Origin: Pseudoxanthomonas sp. X-1
GTDB lineage: Bacteria; Pseudomonadota; Gammaproteobacteria; Xanthomonadales; Xanthomonadaceae
DNA: 64,000 nucleotides
Reading direction: 5' to 3'
NCBI RefSeq assembly: GCF_020042665.1
Contig: NZ_CP083376.1
Span: 4,004,001-4,068,000 of the forward strand
In this document: piece after piece, positions 52,536 through 62,374 of the stretch
Numbering within the stretch: the first letter of the stretch is position 1
Layout of the letters: each line of letters starts with the position of its first letter
The notes under the pieces: generated by a model
Told to the model about the DNA's origin: nothing
The model's database searches: none
The model's input: only the letters and a program-made list of their open reading frames with translations
Program-made: the position numbers and the translations under genes

Positions 52536-54692
52536 TCACTTCAGCCCGCGATTCTCCAGCAGCGGCGCGACGCTGGGGTCCTTGCCGCGGAAATCGCGGT
52601 ACAGCGTGGCCAGGTCGACGGTGTTGCCGCGCGAGAGGATCTTGGCGCGGAAGATGTCGCCGTTCTTGCGCGACAGACCGCCGTTCTCCTTGAACCACTC
52701 GAACGCATCGTCGTCCAGCACCTCGGCCCAGAAGTAGGCGTAGTAGCCGGCCGAATACCCACCGCCCCAGATGTGGTCGAAGTAGGTGGTGCGGTAGCGC
52801 GGCGGCACCTCGGCCAGGTCGACCTGGTACTTCTTCAGCGCATCGGCCTCGAACTTGTCCACGTCCTGCAGCGGCGCGTCGGCCGGCAGGGTGTGCCAGG
52901 ACAGGTCCAGCAGCGCCGCCGACAGATACTCGGTGGTGGCATAGCCCTGGTTGAAGGTGCGCGCCTTCTTGATCTTGTCCACCAGGTCGGCCGGCATCGC
53001 CTCGCCGGTCTGGTAGTGCCTGGCGTAGTGCGCGAACACCTTCGGATCGGAGGCCCAGTGCTCGTTGAACTGCGAAGGGAACTCGACGAAGTCGCGCGAG
53101 GTCGCGGTACCGGCCAGGGTCGGGTACTTCACGTTGGAGAACATGCCGTGCAGCGCATGGCCGAACTCATGGAACATCGTGGTGACGTCGTCGAAGCTCA
53201 GCAGCGCCGGCTGGCCCGGCGCCGGCTTGGTGAAGTTGCAGACGTTGTAGACCACCGGCTTGGTGCCGCTCAGCCCGTTCTGGCCGACGAACTCGTCCAT
53301 CCAGGCGCCGCCGGACTTGCTGTCGCGCTTGAAGTAGTCGGTGTAGAACAGCGCCATCGACTTGCCGTCGTGGTCGAACACCTCGTAGACCTTCATCCCG
53401 TCGTGGTAGGTCGGGATGTCGGTGCGCTCCTTGAAGGTGATGCCGTAGAGCTGGGTGGCGGCGTAGAACACCCCGTTCTTGAGCACGTTGTCCAGCTCGA
53501 AATACGGCTTGATCTGCGCCTCGTCCAGGTCGTACTTGGCCTTGCGCACCTGCTCGGCGTAGAAGTCCCAGTCGGCGGCGGAGAGCTTGAAGCCGCCCTG
53601 CTGCGCGTCGATCACCTTCTGCATCTCCGCAGCCTCGCTGCGCGCCTTGGCGGTGGCCGCGGGCACGGTATCGGTGAGCAGCTTCAGCGCCGCGTCCGGC
53701 GTCTTGGCCATCTGGTCGCCCAGGCTGTAGGCCGCATAGCTGTCGAAGCCGAGCAGCTTGGCCTTCTGCGCGCGCAGCTGGGCCAGGCGCTGCACCGTCT
53801 GGCGGGTGTCGTTGCCATCGCCCTTCTCGGCGCGCGACTGCGAGGCGCTCATCACCTGCTGGCGCAGGTCGCGGTCCTTCAGCGAGGCCAGCACCGGCTG
53901 CTGGGTGGTGTTCTGCAGGGCCAGCAGATACTTGCCGTCGAGCTTGCGCGCGGCCGCGTCCTGCGCGGCCGAGGCGATGTCGCCGTCGGACAGGCCGTCG
54001 AGCCTGGCCTTGTCGTCCACCACCACCGCACCGGCGGCGGCCGCCGCGACCAGCTTGGTGTGGAACTGGGTGGACAGCGTGGTCTCTTCGACGTTGAGCT
54101 TGCGCAGGGTGGCCTTGTCGGCGTCGGACAGCTGCGCGCCGGCGCGCACGAACTCCTGGTACTGGTACTCGACCAGGCGCTTCTGCTCCGGGTCCAGGTT
54201 CAGCGTGTCGCGCTGGTCGTAGAGGCTCTTGATGCGCGCGAACAGCTTCGGATCCAGGTTGATCTCATCCTGGTGCGCGGCCAGCTTGGGCGCGATCTCT
54301 TCCTGGATCTTCTGGCGCGCGTCGTTGGTGTCGGCCTGGACCAGGCCGAAGAAGATGCGCGAGACGCGGGTCAGCGTCTGCCCGCTGCCCTCCATCGCCT
54401 CCAGGGTGTTGGCGAAGGTGGCCGGTTCGGGGTTGTCGGCGATCTTGCGGATCTCGGCCAGGTGCTGCTGCATGCCTTCCTCGAAGGCGGGCAGGTAGTC
54501 GCCGTCCTGGATCTTGTCGAAGGGCGGCGCCTGGAAGGGCAGCGTGCTGGCGCTCAGCAGCGGATTGGCGCGCTGCGGCGCGGCGGCGGCCGGGGCGGAT
54601 GCGGCGGGTTTCACGGAATCGGCCTCCGTTGGTCCTTGGCAGGCGGCCAGCGCCAGGCTGATGGCGGTGGCGAGAGCGAGGGTGCGGGTCAT
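52536..54692 (-). CDS. dcp: M3-family peptidyl-dipeptidase (Dcp), lipoprotein
   Basis: 718 residues. The signal ends LALAAC (Cys18), a lipobox, so a lipoprotein is predicted. The Zn motif HEFGH at 508-512 and downstream Glu complete the active site. The family is Dcp/OpdA; with the signal it acts in the periplasm, removing dipeptides from peptide C-termini. The C-terminal DHIWGGGYSAGYYAYFWAEV is characteristic. It stands alone; the terminator at 52381 serves it. Confidence 0.92.
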   Translation of the reverse strand: MTRTLALATAISLALAACQGPTEADSVKPAASAPAAAAPQRANPLLSASTLPFQAPPFDKIQDGDYLPAFEEGMQQHLAEIRKIADNPEPATFANTLEAMEGSGQTLTRVSRIFFGLVQADTNDARQKIQEEIAPKLAAHQDEINLDPKLFARIKSLYDQRDTLNLDPEQKRLVEYQYQEFVRAGAQLSDADKATLRKLNVEETTLSTQFHTKLVAAAAAGAVVVDDKARLDGLSDGDIASAAQDAAARKLDGKYLLALQNTTQQPVLASLKDRDLRQQVMSASQSRAEKGDGNDTRQTVQRLAQLRAQKAKLLGFDSYAAYSLGDQMAKTPDAALKLLTDTVPAATAKARSEAAEMQKVIDAQQGGFKLSAADWDFYAEQVRKAKYDLDEAQIKPYFELDNVLKNGVFYAATQLYGITFKERTDIPTYHDGMKVYEVFDHDGKSMALFYTDYFKRDSKSGGAWMDEFVGQNGLSGTKPVVYNVCNFTKPAPGQPALLSFDDVTTMFHEFGHALHGMFSNVKYPTLAGTATSRDFVEFPSQFNEHWASDPKVFAHYARHYQTGEAMPADLVDKIKKARTFNQGYATTEYLSAALLDLSWHTLPADAPLQDVDKFEADALKKYQVDLAEVPPRYRTTYFDHIWGGGYSAGYYAYFWAEVLDDDAFEWFKENGGLSRKNGDIFRAKILSRGNTVDLATLYRDFRGKDPSVAPLLENRGLK

Positions 54693-54843
54693 GCGGGTCC
54701 AGCCATTGCGGAAGAGCCGCGCACGCTACCCCATCTGCCCAGCGCTGGCACGTGCCGGACGCTGGCCGATTGGGCCCAAGGTCAGCGTCCTTCCCCGCGC
54801 CGTGCCACGCCGCCGCCGGCCCGGCGCGGCCACCGCCAGCCCC

Positions 54844-56790
54844 CTAGGGCGCCGCCTGTCCGGCCGGCAGCGGCAGCGCGTCGTCCTTGTAGATGGCCAC
54901 GTGCGGCACGCCGTCGGCGCCGATCCAGCCGCGATACATGCCCTCGGTGTTGAACGGGAACGCGACCACGCCATCGGCGGCCAGCCCGATCGCGCCGCCG
55001 TCGCCGCCGGCGGCCGGGATCTGGCGGTTGATCACCGTCTGCGCCGCGCGCACCAGCGACTGGCCGGCGTACTTCATCCGCGCGCAGATGTCGTAGGCGG
55101 CCACCGCGCGGATATAGAACTCGCCCCAGCCGGTGCCGGACACGGCGCACTGCGCGTTGGCATAGGTGCCGGCGCCGATGATCGGCGAATCGCCGACCCG
55201 GCCGTAGCGCTTGTCGGTCATGCCGCCGGTGGACGTGCCCGCCGCCAGCCGCCCGGCGCTGTCCAGCGCCAGCGCGCCCACGGTGCCGAAGTGCTTGGCC
55301 GTGGCGAGGTCGTCGTGGTCCAGGCCCAGGCGGTCTTCCTTCAGCGCCTGCTGCAGCTGCTGCCAGCGCTTCTCGGTGCGGAAGTAGGACGGATCGACCA
55401 GGGTGATGCCCTGCTCGCGGGCGAAGACCTCGGCGCCATCGCCGACCATCATCACGTGCTGGGAGTGGTCCATGACGGCCTTGGCGAGCAGGATCGGGTT
55501 CCTGACCCGGTGCACGCCGGCGATCGCGCCGGCCTTGCCGCTGGCGCCGTCCATGATCGCCGCGTCCAGCTCGTTCCTGCCGTCGTGGGTGAACACCGCG
55601 CCCTTGCCGGCGTTGAACTGCGGCGAATCCTCCAGCACGGTGATGGCCGCGGCCACCGCCTCCGGCGCCGGCTTGCCCTGGGTCAGCAGCGCATGGCCGG
55701 CCTGCAGCGCGGCGGTCATCGCCGCGCGCGCCTCGGCCTCGTCGGCCGGGGTCATGCCCTTGCGCTCGACGCCGGCGCCACCGTGGATCACCAGCATCGG
55801 CGCATCCAGCAGGGTCAGCACACCATCGCGCACCGCGTATCGATGCTGGAACACCGGCGCGTCCACCGTGCCGGCCGGCAGGTGCAGCACCGAGCCGGCG
55901 CCCACGCCCAGCGTGCGCACCTGCGCCAGCTGCATCGGGCTGTCCTCGGCCTGGTGCTCGGTGAAGCCGCCCTGCACCACCGTCGCACCCGCGCCGGGCG
56001 AGGTGGCATACACGCGGGCGCTGCCGTCGCCCTCCACCGCCACCGCCGCGCTCTCGTCCACGCCCAGGCCGATCAGCGGATGCCCGGCCAGGGTCTCGGC
56101 CTTGGCCACGAAGCCGATCAGCCGGCCCAGCCGGTTGCGTTCGCTGAAATGGGTGTCGGTGACCACGCCCTTGAGCGCGGCCAGGTGCAGGAAGCCGGTC
56201 TCGATGGTGTTCTCCGGCCCCAGCGGATCGGCCAGCGCGCGCGGGCTGGTCTGGCTGCCGCCGTCCATGGCGCCGTACAGGTATTCACCCTGCATCGCCA
56301 GGCCGGCGCTGGTGCCGCCCAGCGGCTTGCCCGCGGCCACGTGCGCATCCAGCGCGGCCGCCACCGGCGTGTCCTTCCAGAAGCGCACGTAGCGCGACTG
56401 GTCGCCGCCGGCGATGAAGATGCCGTCGGCCCGCTTCAGCGCCTGCAGCATCTTCGGGTCGTAGGCCGCCTGGCGGTCGTGGAAGACGAAGGTCTCCACC
56501 GACACCGGGCCGCCCACCTCGCGATAGAACTCCTCGCCCACCTCGCCGGCCTGCGAGGCGCGCAGCACCACCAGGTGGCCGTTGCCGGCCTTGGCGAAGA
56601 ACCAGCGCAGCGCGTCGTGGTTGCGGTCGCCGCCGCCCATCAGCAGCAGGCCGGGCTGGACCTTGCCCGGCGTGGCGGCCTTGGCGTCGCCCAGCAGGTA
56701 GCGGTCCAGCGAGGCCGGCGCGGCCATCGCCACACCCGACCAGAGCAGCGCGGCCAGCAGCGGCCAGGACTTGCGTGAAACGGACGGCAT
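54844..56790 (-). CDS. Cyanophycinase-like S51 peptidase fused to isoaspartyl peptidase
   Basis: 648 residues from the ATG at 56790 (AAAGGAAG upstream), with a signal peptide to about residue 23 (LAALLWSGVAMAA). Residues 40-330 are an S51 cyanophycinase-like fold with the nucleophile Ser161 in GGTSAG. Residues 340-648 are an Ntn-type isoaspartyl peptidase/asparaginase with the autocleavage Thr503 in GTVGALALD and HGGAGVERKG at its start. Cyanophycinase splits multi-L-arginyl-poly-aspartate to beta-Asp-Arg, and isoaspartyl peptidase hydrolyses that. The fusion could carry out both steps outside the cytoplasm. Substrate is inferred; other beta-aspartyl peptides are possible. Confidence 0.87.
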   Translation of the reverse strand: MPSVSRKSWPLLAALLWSGVAMAAPASLDRYLLGDAKAATPGKVQPGLLLMGGGDRNHDALRWFFAKAGNGHLVVLRASQAGEVGEEFYREVGGPVSVETFVFHDRQAAYDPKMLQALKRADGIFIAGGDQSRYVRFWKDTPVAAALDAHVAAGKPLGGTSAGLAMQGEYLYGAMDGGSQTSPRALADPLGPENTIETGFLHLAALKGVVTDTHFSERNRLGRLIGFVAKAETLAGHPLIGLGVDESAAVAVEGDGSARVYATSPGAGATVVQGGFTEHQAEDSPMQLAQVRTLGVGAGSVLHLPAGTVDAPVFQHRYAVRDGVLTLLDAPMLVIHGGAGVERKGMTPADEAEARAAMTAALQAGHALLTQGKPAPEAVAAAITVLEDSPQFNAGKGAVFTHDGRNELDAAIMDGASGKAGAIAGVHRVRNPILLAKAVMDHSQHVMMVGDGAEVFAREQGITLVDPSYFRTEKRWQQLQQALKEDRLGLDHDDLATAKHFGTVGALALDSAGRLAAGTSTGGMTDKRYGRVGDSPIIGAGTYANAQCAVSGTGWGEFYIRAVAAYDICARMKYAGQSLVRAAQTVINRQIPAAGGDGGAIGLAADGVVAFPFNTEGMYRGWIGADGVPHVAIYKDDALPLPAGQAAP

Positions 56791-56878
56791 GGGCAGGGCT
56801 TCCTTTGGAGGGCGACAGCCATGCAGGACGAACGAGCCGCGCCGATCCCCCCGTGGGCAACGGCGCGGCGGCTCGGCT

Positions 56879-57469
56879 ATGGTGCAGGCCATGCGCAACG
56901 CCCTGGACGACTGGTTCATCCGCGAGATCCTGATCCACGAGGCGTCGCTGAGCGCGTACCTGCGCCGCAGCTGGTCGCGGCCCGACGAGGTCCACGACCT
57001 GCGCCAGGAGATCTACGTGCGCGTCTACGAGGCCGCCGGCAAGGCGCTGCCGACCGCGCCCAAGTCCTTCCTGTTCGCCACCGCCCGCCACCTGATGACC
57101 GACCGGCTGCGCCGCGGGCGGGTGGTGTCGATCGAGGCAGTGGGTGATCTGGACGCCTTGCACGTCTTGGTGGACGAGGCCTGTCCCGAACGCGTGTGCG
57201 GCGGACGGCAGGTGCTCAGGCGGCTGGCCGAGGCGTTCGACCGGCTGCCGGACCGCTGCCGGGAAGTGGTGTGGCTGCGGCGGGTGGAGGAACTGTCGCA
57301 GAAGGAGGCGGCCATGCGCATGGGCATCAGCGAGAAGACCGTGGAGAAGCACCTGGCCAAGGGCATGCGCCTGCTGGCCGGGGCCTATCACGGCGGCGGC
57401 CCGGCGCGCCCCGCCGCCGCATCGCAACCGACCGGACACCGGCATGTCGACGGACAGCGCCAGGATTGA
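56879..57469 (+). CDS. FecI-type ECF sigma factor
   Basis: 196 residues from ATG 56879; ATG 56891 is equally possible and neither has a good ribosome site. Region 2 is near residues 20-55 (HEASLSAYLRRSWSRPDEVH, then DLRQEIYVRVYE) and region 4 near 120-170 (LPDRCREVVWLRRVEELSQK, then EAAMRMGISEKTVEKHLAKG). FecI-type sigmas transcribe the TonB receptor gene when their FecR partner passes a signal. FecR and receptor genes follow directly; the sigma's 3' end overlaps fecR by 26 bases. Confidence 0.9.
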   Translation: MVQAMRNALDDWFIREILIHEASLSAYLRRSWSRPDEVHDLRQEIYVRVYEAAGKALPTAPKSFLFATARHLMTDRLRRGRVVSIEAVGDLDALHVLVDEACPERVCGGRQVLRRLAEAFDRLPDRCREVVWLRRVEELSQKEAAMRMGISEKTVEKHLAKGMRLLAGAYHGGGPARPAAASQPTGHRHVDGQRQD

Positions 57470-58505
57470 GTCGCGCGCGGCCGCGTGGCTGGCGCGGCGC
57501 GACTGCGGCGACTGGGACACCCAGGCGCAGGACGCGCTGGAGGCCTGGCTGGCGCAGGCCACCGCGCACCGCATCGCCTTCCTGCGGCTGGAAGCGGCCT
57601 GGGAACAGAGCGGCCGCCTGGCCGCGCTCGGCGCCGGGGTGGCGCCGGGCACGGTGCCGCCGCGCGGCGCCTGGTCGTCCCCGCCGGCACCGCCCACCGC
57701 GGCCCCCGGCCCGGGCGCCGACCTGTCGCAGGTGGTCTTCGCCCCACGCCCCGCGCGCTCCCGCCGCCGCTGGCCCGCCCTGCTCGCCGGTGCGGCCGCG
57801 CTGCTGCTCGCCCTGGGCGTGGCCGGCGCCGGCTGGAGGCATTACGCGGTCACCGAAAGCGCGCGTTACGCCAGCGCACTGGGCCAGCTGCAGCCGGTGG
57901 CGCTGTCCGACGGCTCGCGCGCCACGCTCAGCAGCGACAGCCTGATCGAGGTCGCGCTGTCGGCCGCGCGCCGGCGCATCGCGCTGGAGCGTGGCGAGGC
58001 CTACTTCGAGGTGGCCAAGGACGCCGACCGGCCGTTCGTGGTCGAGGCCGGCGCGCGCCGCGCGGTGGCGGTGGGCACGCGCTTCTCGGTGCGCCGCGAC
58101 GGGACCACCACGCGCGTGATCGTCACCGAAGGCACGGTGCGGCTGGAATCAGACGCCCACGGCGACCGTCCTACCCCGACCACGCTGCTGCCGGCCGGCA
58201 GCATCGCCATCGCCGGCCCGGACGGGGTGCTGGTGCGCAGCGTGCCGCTGGCCGAGGCCGAGGCCGCGCTGGACTGGCGCGGCGGCCTGCTGAGCTTCCG
58301 CGACACCGCCCTGCGCGAGGCGGTGGCCGAGTTCAACCGCTACAACGCGCGCAAGCTGGTGGTGGCCGACGCCGGGGCCGGTGCGCTGCGGGTGTCGGGG
58401 ACCTTCCAGTGGGACAACGCCGACGGCTTCGTGCGCCTGCTCGAACGCGGCTTCCCCGTGCACGCCGAACGCCGCCCCGGGACGGTGCTGCTGCACAGCC
58501 GCTGA
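57444..58505 (+). CDS. FecR-type anti-sigma/sigma regulator
   Basis: 353 residues. DUF4880-like N-terminus binds the sigma factor (SRAAAWLARRDCGDWDTQAQ, then DALEAWLAQATAHRIAFLRL), TM helix at about 107-128 (RWPALLAGAAALLLALGVAG), then a periplasmic FecR domain (LSDGSRATLSSDSLIEVALS, then EAYFEVAKDADRPFVVEAG) and a C-terminal STN-contacting region. It relays occupancy of the receptor to the sigma factor. Expected to be in one operon with both neighbours. Confidence 0.92.
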   Translation: MSTDSARIESRAAAWLARRDCGDWDTQAQDALEAWLAQATAHRIAFLRLEAAWEQSGRLAALGAGVAPGTVPPRGAWSSPPAPPTAAPGPGADLSQVVFAPRPARSRRRWPALLAGAAALLLALGVAGAGWRHYAVTESARYASALGQLQPVALSDGSRATLSSDSLIEVALSAARRRIALERGEAYFEVAKDADRPFVVEAGARRAVAVGTRFSVRRDGTTTRVIVTEGTVRLESDAHGDRPTPTTLLPAGSIAIAGPDGVLVRSVPLAEAEAALDWRGGLLSFRDTALREAVAEFNRYNARKLVVADAGAGALRVSGTFQWDNADGFVRLLERGFPVHAERRPGTVLLHSR

Positions 58506-58606
58506 GCACGCCGCGCGTCGATCGCGTGGGGGGAGTGGCGAAGTTGTTCGTCCTGAGCCTTGCATGGGCGCGCCCCCCGCACGCCCGCCACTCTGGGGAG
58601 AGTCGA

Positions 58607-61600
58607 ATGCATTCCAAGCTGCGAACGCTGCTGTTGAGCGCTGCCTGTGCGGCGGCCCTGTCCGCCCAGGCCCAGGCCGCCAGCCAGCTGGACATCCCGG
58701 CCGGCAGCCTGGACGGCGCCCTGCAGGCGCTCTCGCGCCAGACCGGCGCGCAGCTGCTCTACCGCCCCGAGCAGCTGGCCGGCCTGCAGACCCGCGGCGT
58801 GCGCGGCGAGCTCAGCCCCGGGCAGGCGGCCGACCGCCTCCTCGAAGGCAGCGGCCTGGTCGCCCGGCGCGACGCCTCCGGCGCCCTGCTGATCGCCCGC
58901 CAGGACACGACCCCGCGGCCTGCGCCCGGCGCGCGCCCGAAGTCCGCACCCGCGCCGCAGGCCGACACCGACGCCCCGACCGACCTGGAGCGCCTGCAGG
59001 TCACCGGTTCGCGCATCCCGCGCGCCCAGGTCGAGGGCCCGGCGCCGATCACCACCATCACCGCCGAGGACATCAAGGCCAAGGGCTTCACCACCGTGCC
59101 CGACGTGCTGCGCGCGATCACCCAGAACGGCGGCGAGACCCAGAGCCAGCAGTCGGCCAACGGCGCGGACTTCTCGCCCGGCGCCCAGCAGGTGGACCTG
59201 CGCGGGCTGGGGCCCAACCACACCCTGGTGCTGGTCAACGGCCGCCGCATCGCCGACTTCCCGCTGCCGTTCAAGGGCCGCAGCAACTTCACCGACATCT
59301 CCAACATCCCGCTGGGGATGATCGAACGCATCGAGATCCTCAGCGGCAGCGCCTCGGCGGTGTACGGCTCGGACGCGATCTCCGGCGTGGTCAACTTCAT
59401 CCTGAAGAAGCACGCTGACGGCACCACGGTGGACTACCGCTTCGGCACCACCAGCCGCGGCGATGCCGACTCGTTCGACCTGAGCATCTCCAGCGGCTTC
59501 GAGCGCGGCGCCTTCAGCGCCGTCTATGGACTGGAATACACCGGGCAGAACCCGCTGTGGGCCTATCAGCGCGGCATCCAGGACTCCTCGCAGGATTCTC
59601 CCGTGGCCAGTGGCCGGATCGCGCGCCGCGGCTTCCTGCGCACGGACTACTACGACACCTACCTCGACCCCGGCCAGGACACCTGCGAGGCGCTGGCCCG
59701 CCTCAACGGCAACTCCACCTACTACGCCTCGCGCCCGCGCTACGGCGACTACGATCCGGCGTTGGACGATTACGGCCCGGGCTACTACTGCGGCAGCGAC
59801 AAGGCGATCGGCTACGGCACCATCATCAGCAAGCGCAAGGGCCTCAACGCCTACGGCAGCTTCAGCTACGACTTCGGCGATGGGCTGCGCTGGTTCGCCG
59901 ACGTGCAGGCCGGCTACCACACCATCGACCTGTTCCGCGACGTGCGCAGCTGGTCCTACCAGCAGCCCGACGGGCAGAAGGACGGCTACTTCTACAACCA
60001 GGCCACCGAACAGGTGGAGTACTGGCAGCGCCAGTTCACCCCGGAGGAAATGGGCGGCCTGAACACCGGCACGGTCCGCAACCGGCAGAAGACCTTCAGC
60101 CTCACCACCGGCCTGGCCGGCCGCTTCGGCCAGGCCTGGGACTGGGAGGCCTCGCTGTCGCATTCGCAGTATTCGCTGGCGGTGAGCTGGCCGCAGATCG
60201 TCGCGTCCAGGGCGAACGACCTGTTCCTGGGGCCGATGCTGGGCATCGACGAGGACTCGGGCTATCCCATCTACGACGCCGACCCGGCGCGCCTGTACAC
60301 GCCGCTGACCCGCGCCGAGTACGACGGCATCTTCGCGCGCTCCACCTACCACCCCGAGTCGCGCAACGACACGCTGGCCTTCACCGTGACCAACGCCGAG
60401 GTGTTCGCCCTGCCCGGCGGCGCGGCCGGGCTCTCGGCCACGGCCGAGTTCGGCAGCCAGGGCTACGACCTCAAGCCCGATCCGCTGGCCACGCAGAACT
60501 ACTACTACAGCTGGAAGGACTCCGACGGCCACGGCAGCCGCAACCGCTGGGCGGTGGCCAGCGAACTGCGCCTGCCGCTGCTGGAGCGGTTGAACCTCAG
60601 CGTGGCCGGGCGCTTCGACCAGTACCGCTTCGCCGGCCGCAGCGTCGACAAGCCGACCTGGAGCGCGGGCGTGGAATGGCGCCCGATCGATGCGCTGCTG
60701 CTGCGCGGCTCCTACGGCACCGCCTTCCGCGCACCGGACCTGCACTACCTCTTCGCCCAGGAAGGCGAGGACGAGACCTCCGGCGTGGACTACTACCGCT
60801 GCGATACCGAGGAGGCCGGCACGCCGTACGAGGACTGCAGCTACGGCGATGAGGGCATCGTGCGCACGCGCGTGGGCAACCGCGACCTCAAGCCGGAAAC
60901 CAGCACCTCGTGGACCGCCGGCCTGGTGTTCTCGCCCACGCCGGGCTTCGACATCTCGCTGGACTGGTTTGACATCGACATGCGCGACCAGGTGCAGGAT
61001 CTGCGCGTGGACGTGGTGCTGCGCAACGAGCGCGACTGCCTCACCGGCGCGGTCCCGCTCAGCTCGGGCACCTGCGTGGACGCGCTCTCGCGCGTCACCC
61101 GCCTGGCGGACGGCAAGCTCTACGGCGTGTCCGTCGAACCGATCAACATCGCCCGCGAGCGCACCTCCGGCGCCGACCTGGCCGCGCACTGGAAGCTGGA
61201 CACCGGCCTGGGCCTGTTCACCCTGGGCCTGGACTACACCTGGGTGCACCGCCACGACATCCAGGTCTATGCCGGCGATCCGATGGTGGACGAGTTCGCG
61301 GTCAACAGCGGCTACGACATCCCGCGCACCAAGACCAGCGCCAGCCTGGGCTGGAGCAGGGCCGACTGGTCGGCCACGGTCTACGGCCAGCGCCTGGGCA
61401 AGCTGCCCAACTACGCCTCCTACGACCAGGACTTCGACGAGGACTCGGGCGAGAGTCCGTGGATCGCGGCGACCTGGCGCTACAACCTGTCGCTGTCGCG
61501 GCAGTTCGGCGACCGCGCGCGCCTGTCGCTGACGGTCAACAACGTGCTGGACAAGATGCCGCCCAAGGACGCCAGCTACACCGCCTATCCGTACTACGAC

Positions 61601-61675
61601 GTGTCCTGGTTCGATTCGCTGGGGCGCAGCCTGTACCTGGACTTCACCTACAAGTTCGGCGGCAAGCCGCTCTGA
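58607..61675 (+). CDS. TonB-dependent receptor with STN signalling domain
   Basis: 1022 residues from ATG 58607 with GGGGAG upstream. Signal peptide to about residue 25 (LLSAACAAALSAQAQA). An STN domain at about 28-100 (LDIPAGSLDGALQALSRQTG, then LLYRPEQLAGLQTRGV) meets FecR. TonB box and plug follow (DLERLQVTGSRIP, LRGLGPNHTLVLVNGRRIAD). The barrel ends YLDFTYKFGGKPL. The ligand is unknown; the FecIR pair and cyanophycinase-fusion neighbour suggest a nutrient peptide, amino acid or siderophore. Confidence 0.93.
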   Translation: MHSKLRTLLLSAACAAALSAQAQAASQLDIPAGSLDGALQALSRQTGAQLLYRPEQLAGLQTRGVRGELSPGQAADRLLEGSGLVARRDASGALLIARQDTTPRPAPGARPKSAPAPQADTDAPTDLERLQVTGSRIPRAQVEGPAPITTITAEDIKAKGFTTVPDVLRAITQNGGETQSQQSANGADFSPGAQQVDLRGLGPNHTLVLVNGRRIADFPLPFKGRSNFTDISNIPLGMIERIEILSGSASAVYGSDAISGVVNFILKKHADGTTVDYRFGTTSRGDADSFDLSISSGFERGAFSAVYGLEYTGQNPLWAYQRGIQDSSQDSPVASGRIARRGFLRTDYYDTYLDPGQDTCEALARLNGNSTYYASRPRYGDYDPALDDYGPGYYCGSDKAIGYGTIISKRKGLNAYGSFSYDFGDGLRWFADVQAGYHTIDLFRDVRSWSYQQPDGQKDGYFYNQATEQVEYWQRQFTPEEMGGLNTGTVRNRQKTFSLTTGLAGRFGQAWDWEASLSHSQYSLAVSWPQIVASRANDLFLGPMLGIDEDSGYPIYDADPARLYTPLTRAEYDGIFARSTYHPESRNDTLAFTVTNAEVFALPGGAAGLSATAEFGSQGYDLKPDPLATQNYYYSWKDSDGHGSRNRWAVASELRLPLLERLNLSVAGRFDQYRFAGRSVDKPTWSAGVEWRPIDALLLRGSYGTAFRAPDLHYLFAQEGEDETSGVDYYRCDTEEAGTPYEDCSYGDEGIVRTRVGNRDLKPETSTSWTAGLVFSPTPGFDISLDWFDIDMRDQVQDLRVDVVLRNERDCLTGAVPLSSGTCVDALSRVTRLADGKLYGVSVEPINIARERTSGADLAAHWKLDTGLGLFTLGLDYTWVHRHDIQVYAGDPMVDEFAVNSGYDIPRTKTSASLGWSRADWSATVYGQRLGKLPNYASYDQDFDEDSGESPWIAATWRYNLSLSRQFGDRARLSLTVNNVLDKMPPKDASYTAYPYYDVSWFDSLGRSLYLDFTYKFGGKPL

Positions 61676-61689
61676 GGAGCGGGTGAGGC

Positions 61690-61753
61690 GGAACGAGGAA
61701 CGAGGAAGCGCCAGAGCGCACGTGGCGGTCCGCTCTTACTCGTTCCTCGTTCC
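61690..61753 (+). terminator. Inverted repeat after the TonB receptor, likely transcription end
   Basis: Arms GGAACGAGGAACGAG (61690-61704) and CTCGTTCCTCGTTCC (61739-61753) are perfect over 15 bases with a 34-base loop. It lies between convergent genes. No T-run after the right arm, so function as a terminator is only likely. Confidence 0.5.
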
Positions 61754-61767
61754 CCTCAACTCGTTGC

Positions 61768-62349
61768 TCAGACAGTCCCGCGCGTCTTCCCCATCCACGG
61801 CCGGTACCAGGCGCGGATGGCGGCCATGTCGGCCTCCATGTCGGCGCTGGTGTGGAACACCGGGCCCAGGCCGATGATCTTCTCGGGATAGTGGAAGTAG
61901 GCCATCAGCACCGGCACATCGGCGGCGCGGGCGATCTTCCAGAAACCGGCCTTCCACTTCTCCACCCGGTTGCGCGTGCCCTCGGGCGTGACCACGAACC
62001 AGATGCGCTCGCTGCGGCGGATGGTGTCCACCGCGGTGGACACGACGCCGCCGGCGTTGGCGCGGTCCACCGGCACCACGCCCAGCTTGTGCAGCAGCAG
62101 CGACAGCGGCCACCAGAACAGGCTGGCCTTGGCCAGCACCTTGACCTCGAAGCCCATCGCGATCTTGGCCGCCATGCCCCACAGCCCGTCCCAGTTGGAC
62201 GAATGGGGGGCCACGATCATCACCAGCTTGGGGATGTCCGGCAGCTCGCCGGCGATGCGCCAGCCGCTCAGGCGCAGCAGGGTGCGCGCGCACCAGCGGT
62301 TGAAGCGGTTGGGCTTCACGCGCGGCATGTTGCGGGGAGTGGCCGGCAT
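61768..62349 (-). CDS. 1-acylglycerol-3-phosphate acyltransferase-like (PlsC family)
   Basis: 193 residues from the ATG at 62349; ATG 62328 is an alternative. The acyltransferase motifs are visible: H49-x4-D54 in APHSSNWDG, and PEGTR at 122-126. Length is below most PlsC proteins (about 240), as in the short bacterial group that acylates lysophospholipids or other lipids. It lies 25 bases downstream of arfB on the same strand, and the two may be co-transcribed. Substrate unknown. Confidence 0.88.
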   Translation of the reverse strand: MPATPRNMPRVKPNRFNRWCARTLLRLSGWRIAGELPDIPKLVMIVAPHSSNWDGLWGMAAKIAMGFEVKVLAKASLFWWPLSLLLHKLGVVPVDRANAGGVVSTAVDTIRRSERIWFVVTPEGTRNRVEKWKAGFWKIARAADVPVLMAYFHYPEKIIGLGPVFHTSADMEADMAAIRAWYRPWMGKTRGTV

Positions 62350-62374
62350 CTGCCCCGGCGGCCTCGGGGTCGGG

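Noticed and set aside
56879-61675. FecI-FecR-TonB genes as part of the lasso system
   Set aside because: They lie 25 kb away beside a peptidase fusion, and the lasso locus has its own TonB receptor.
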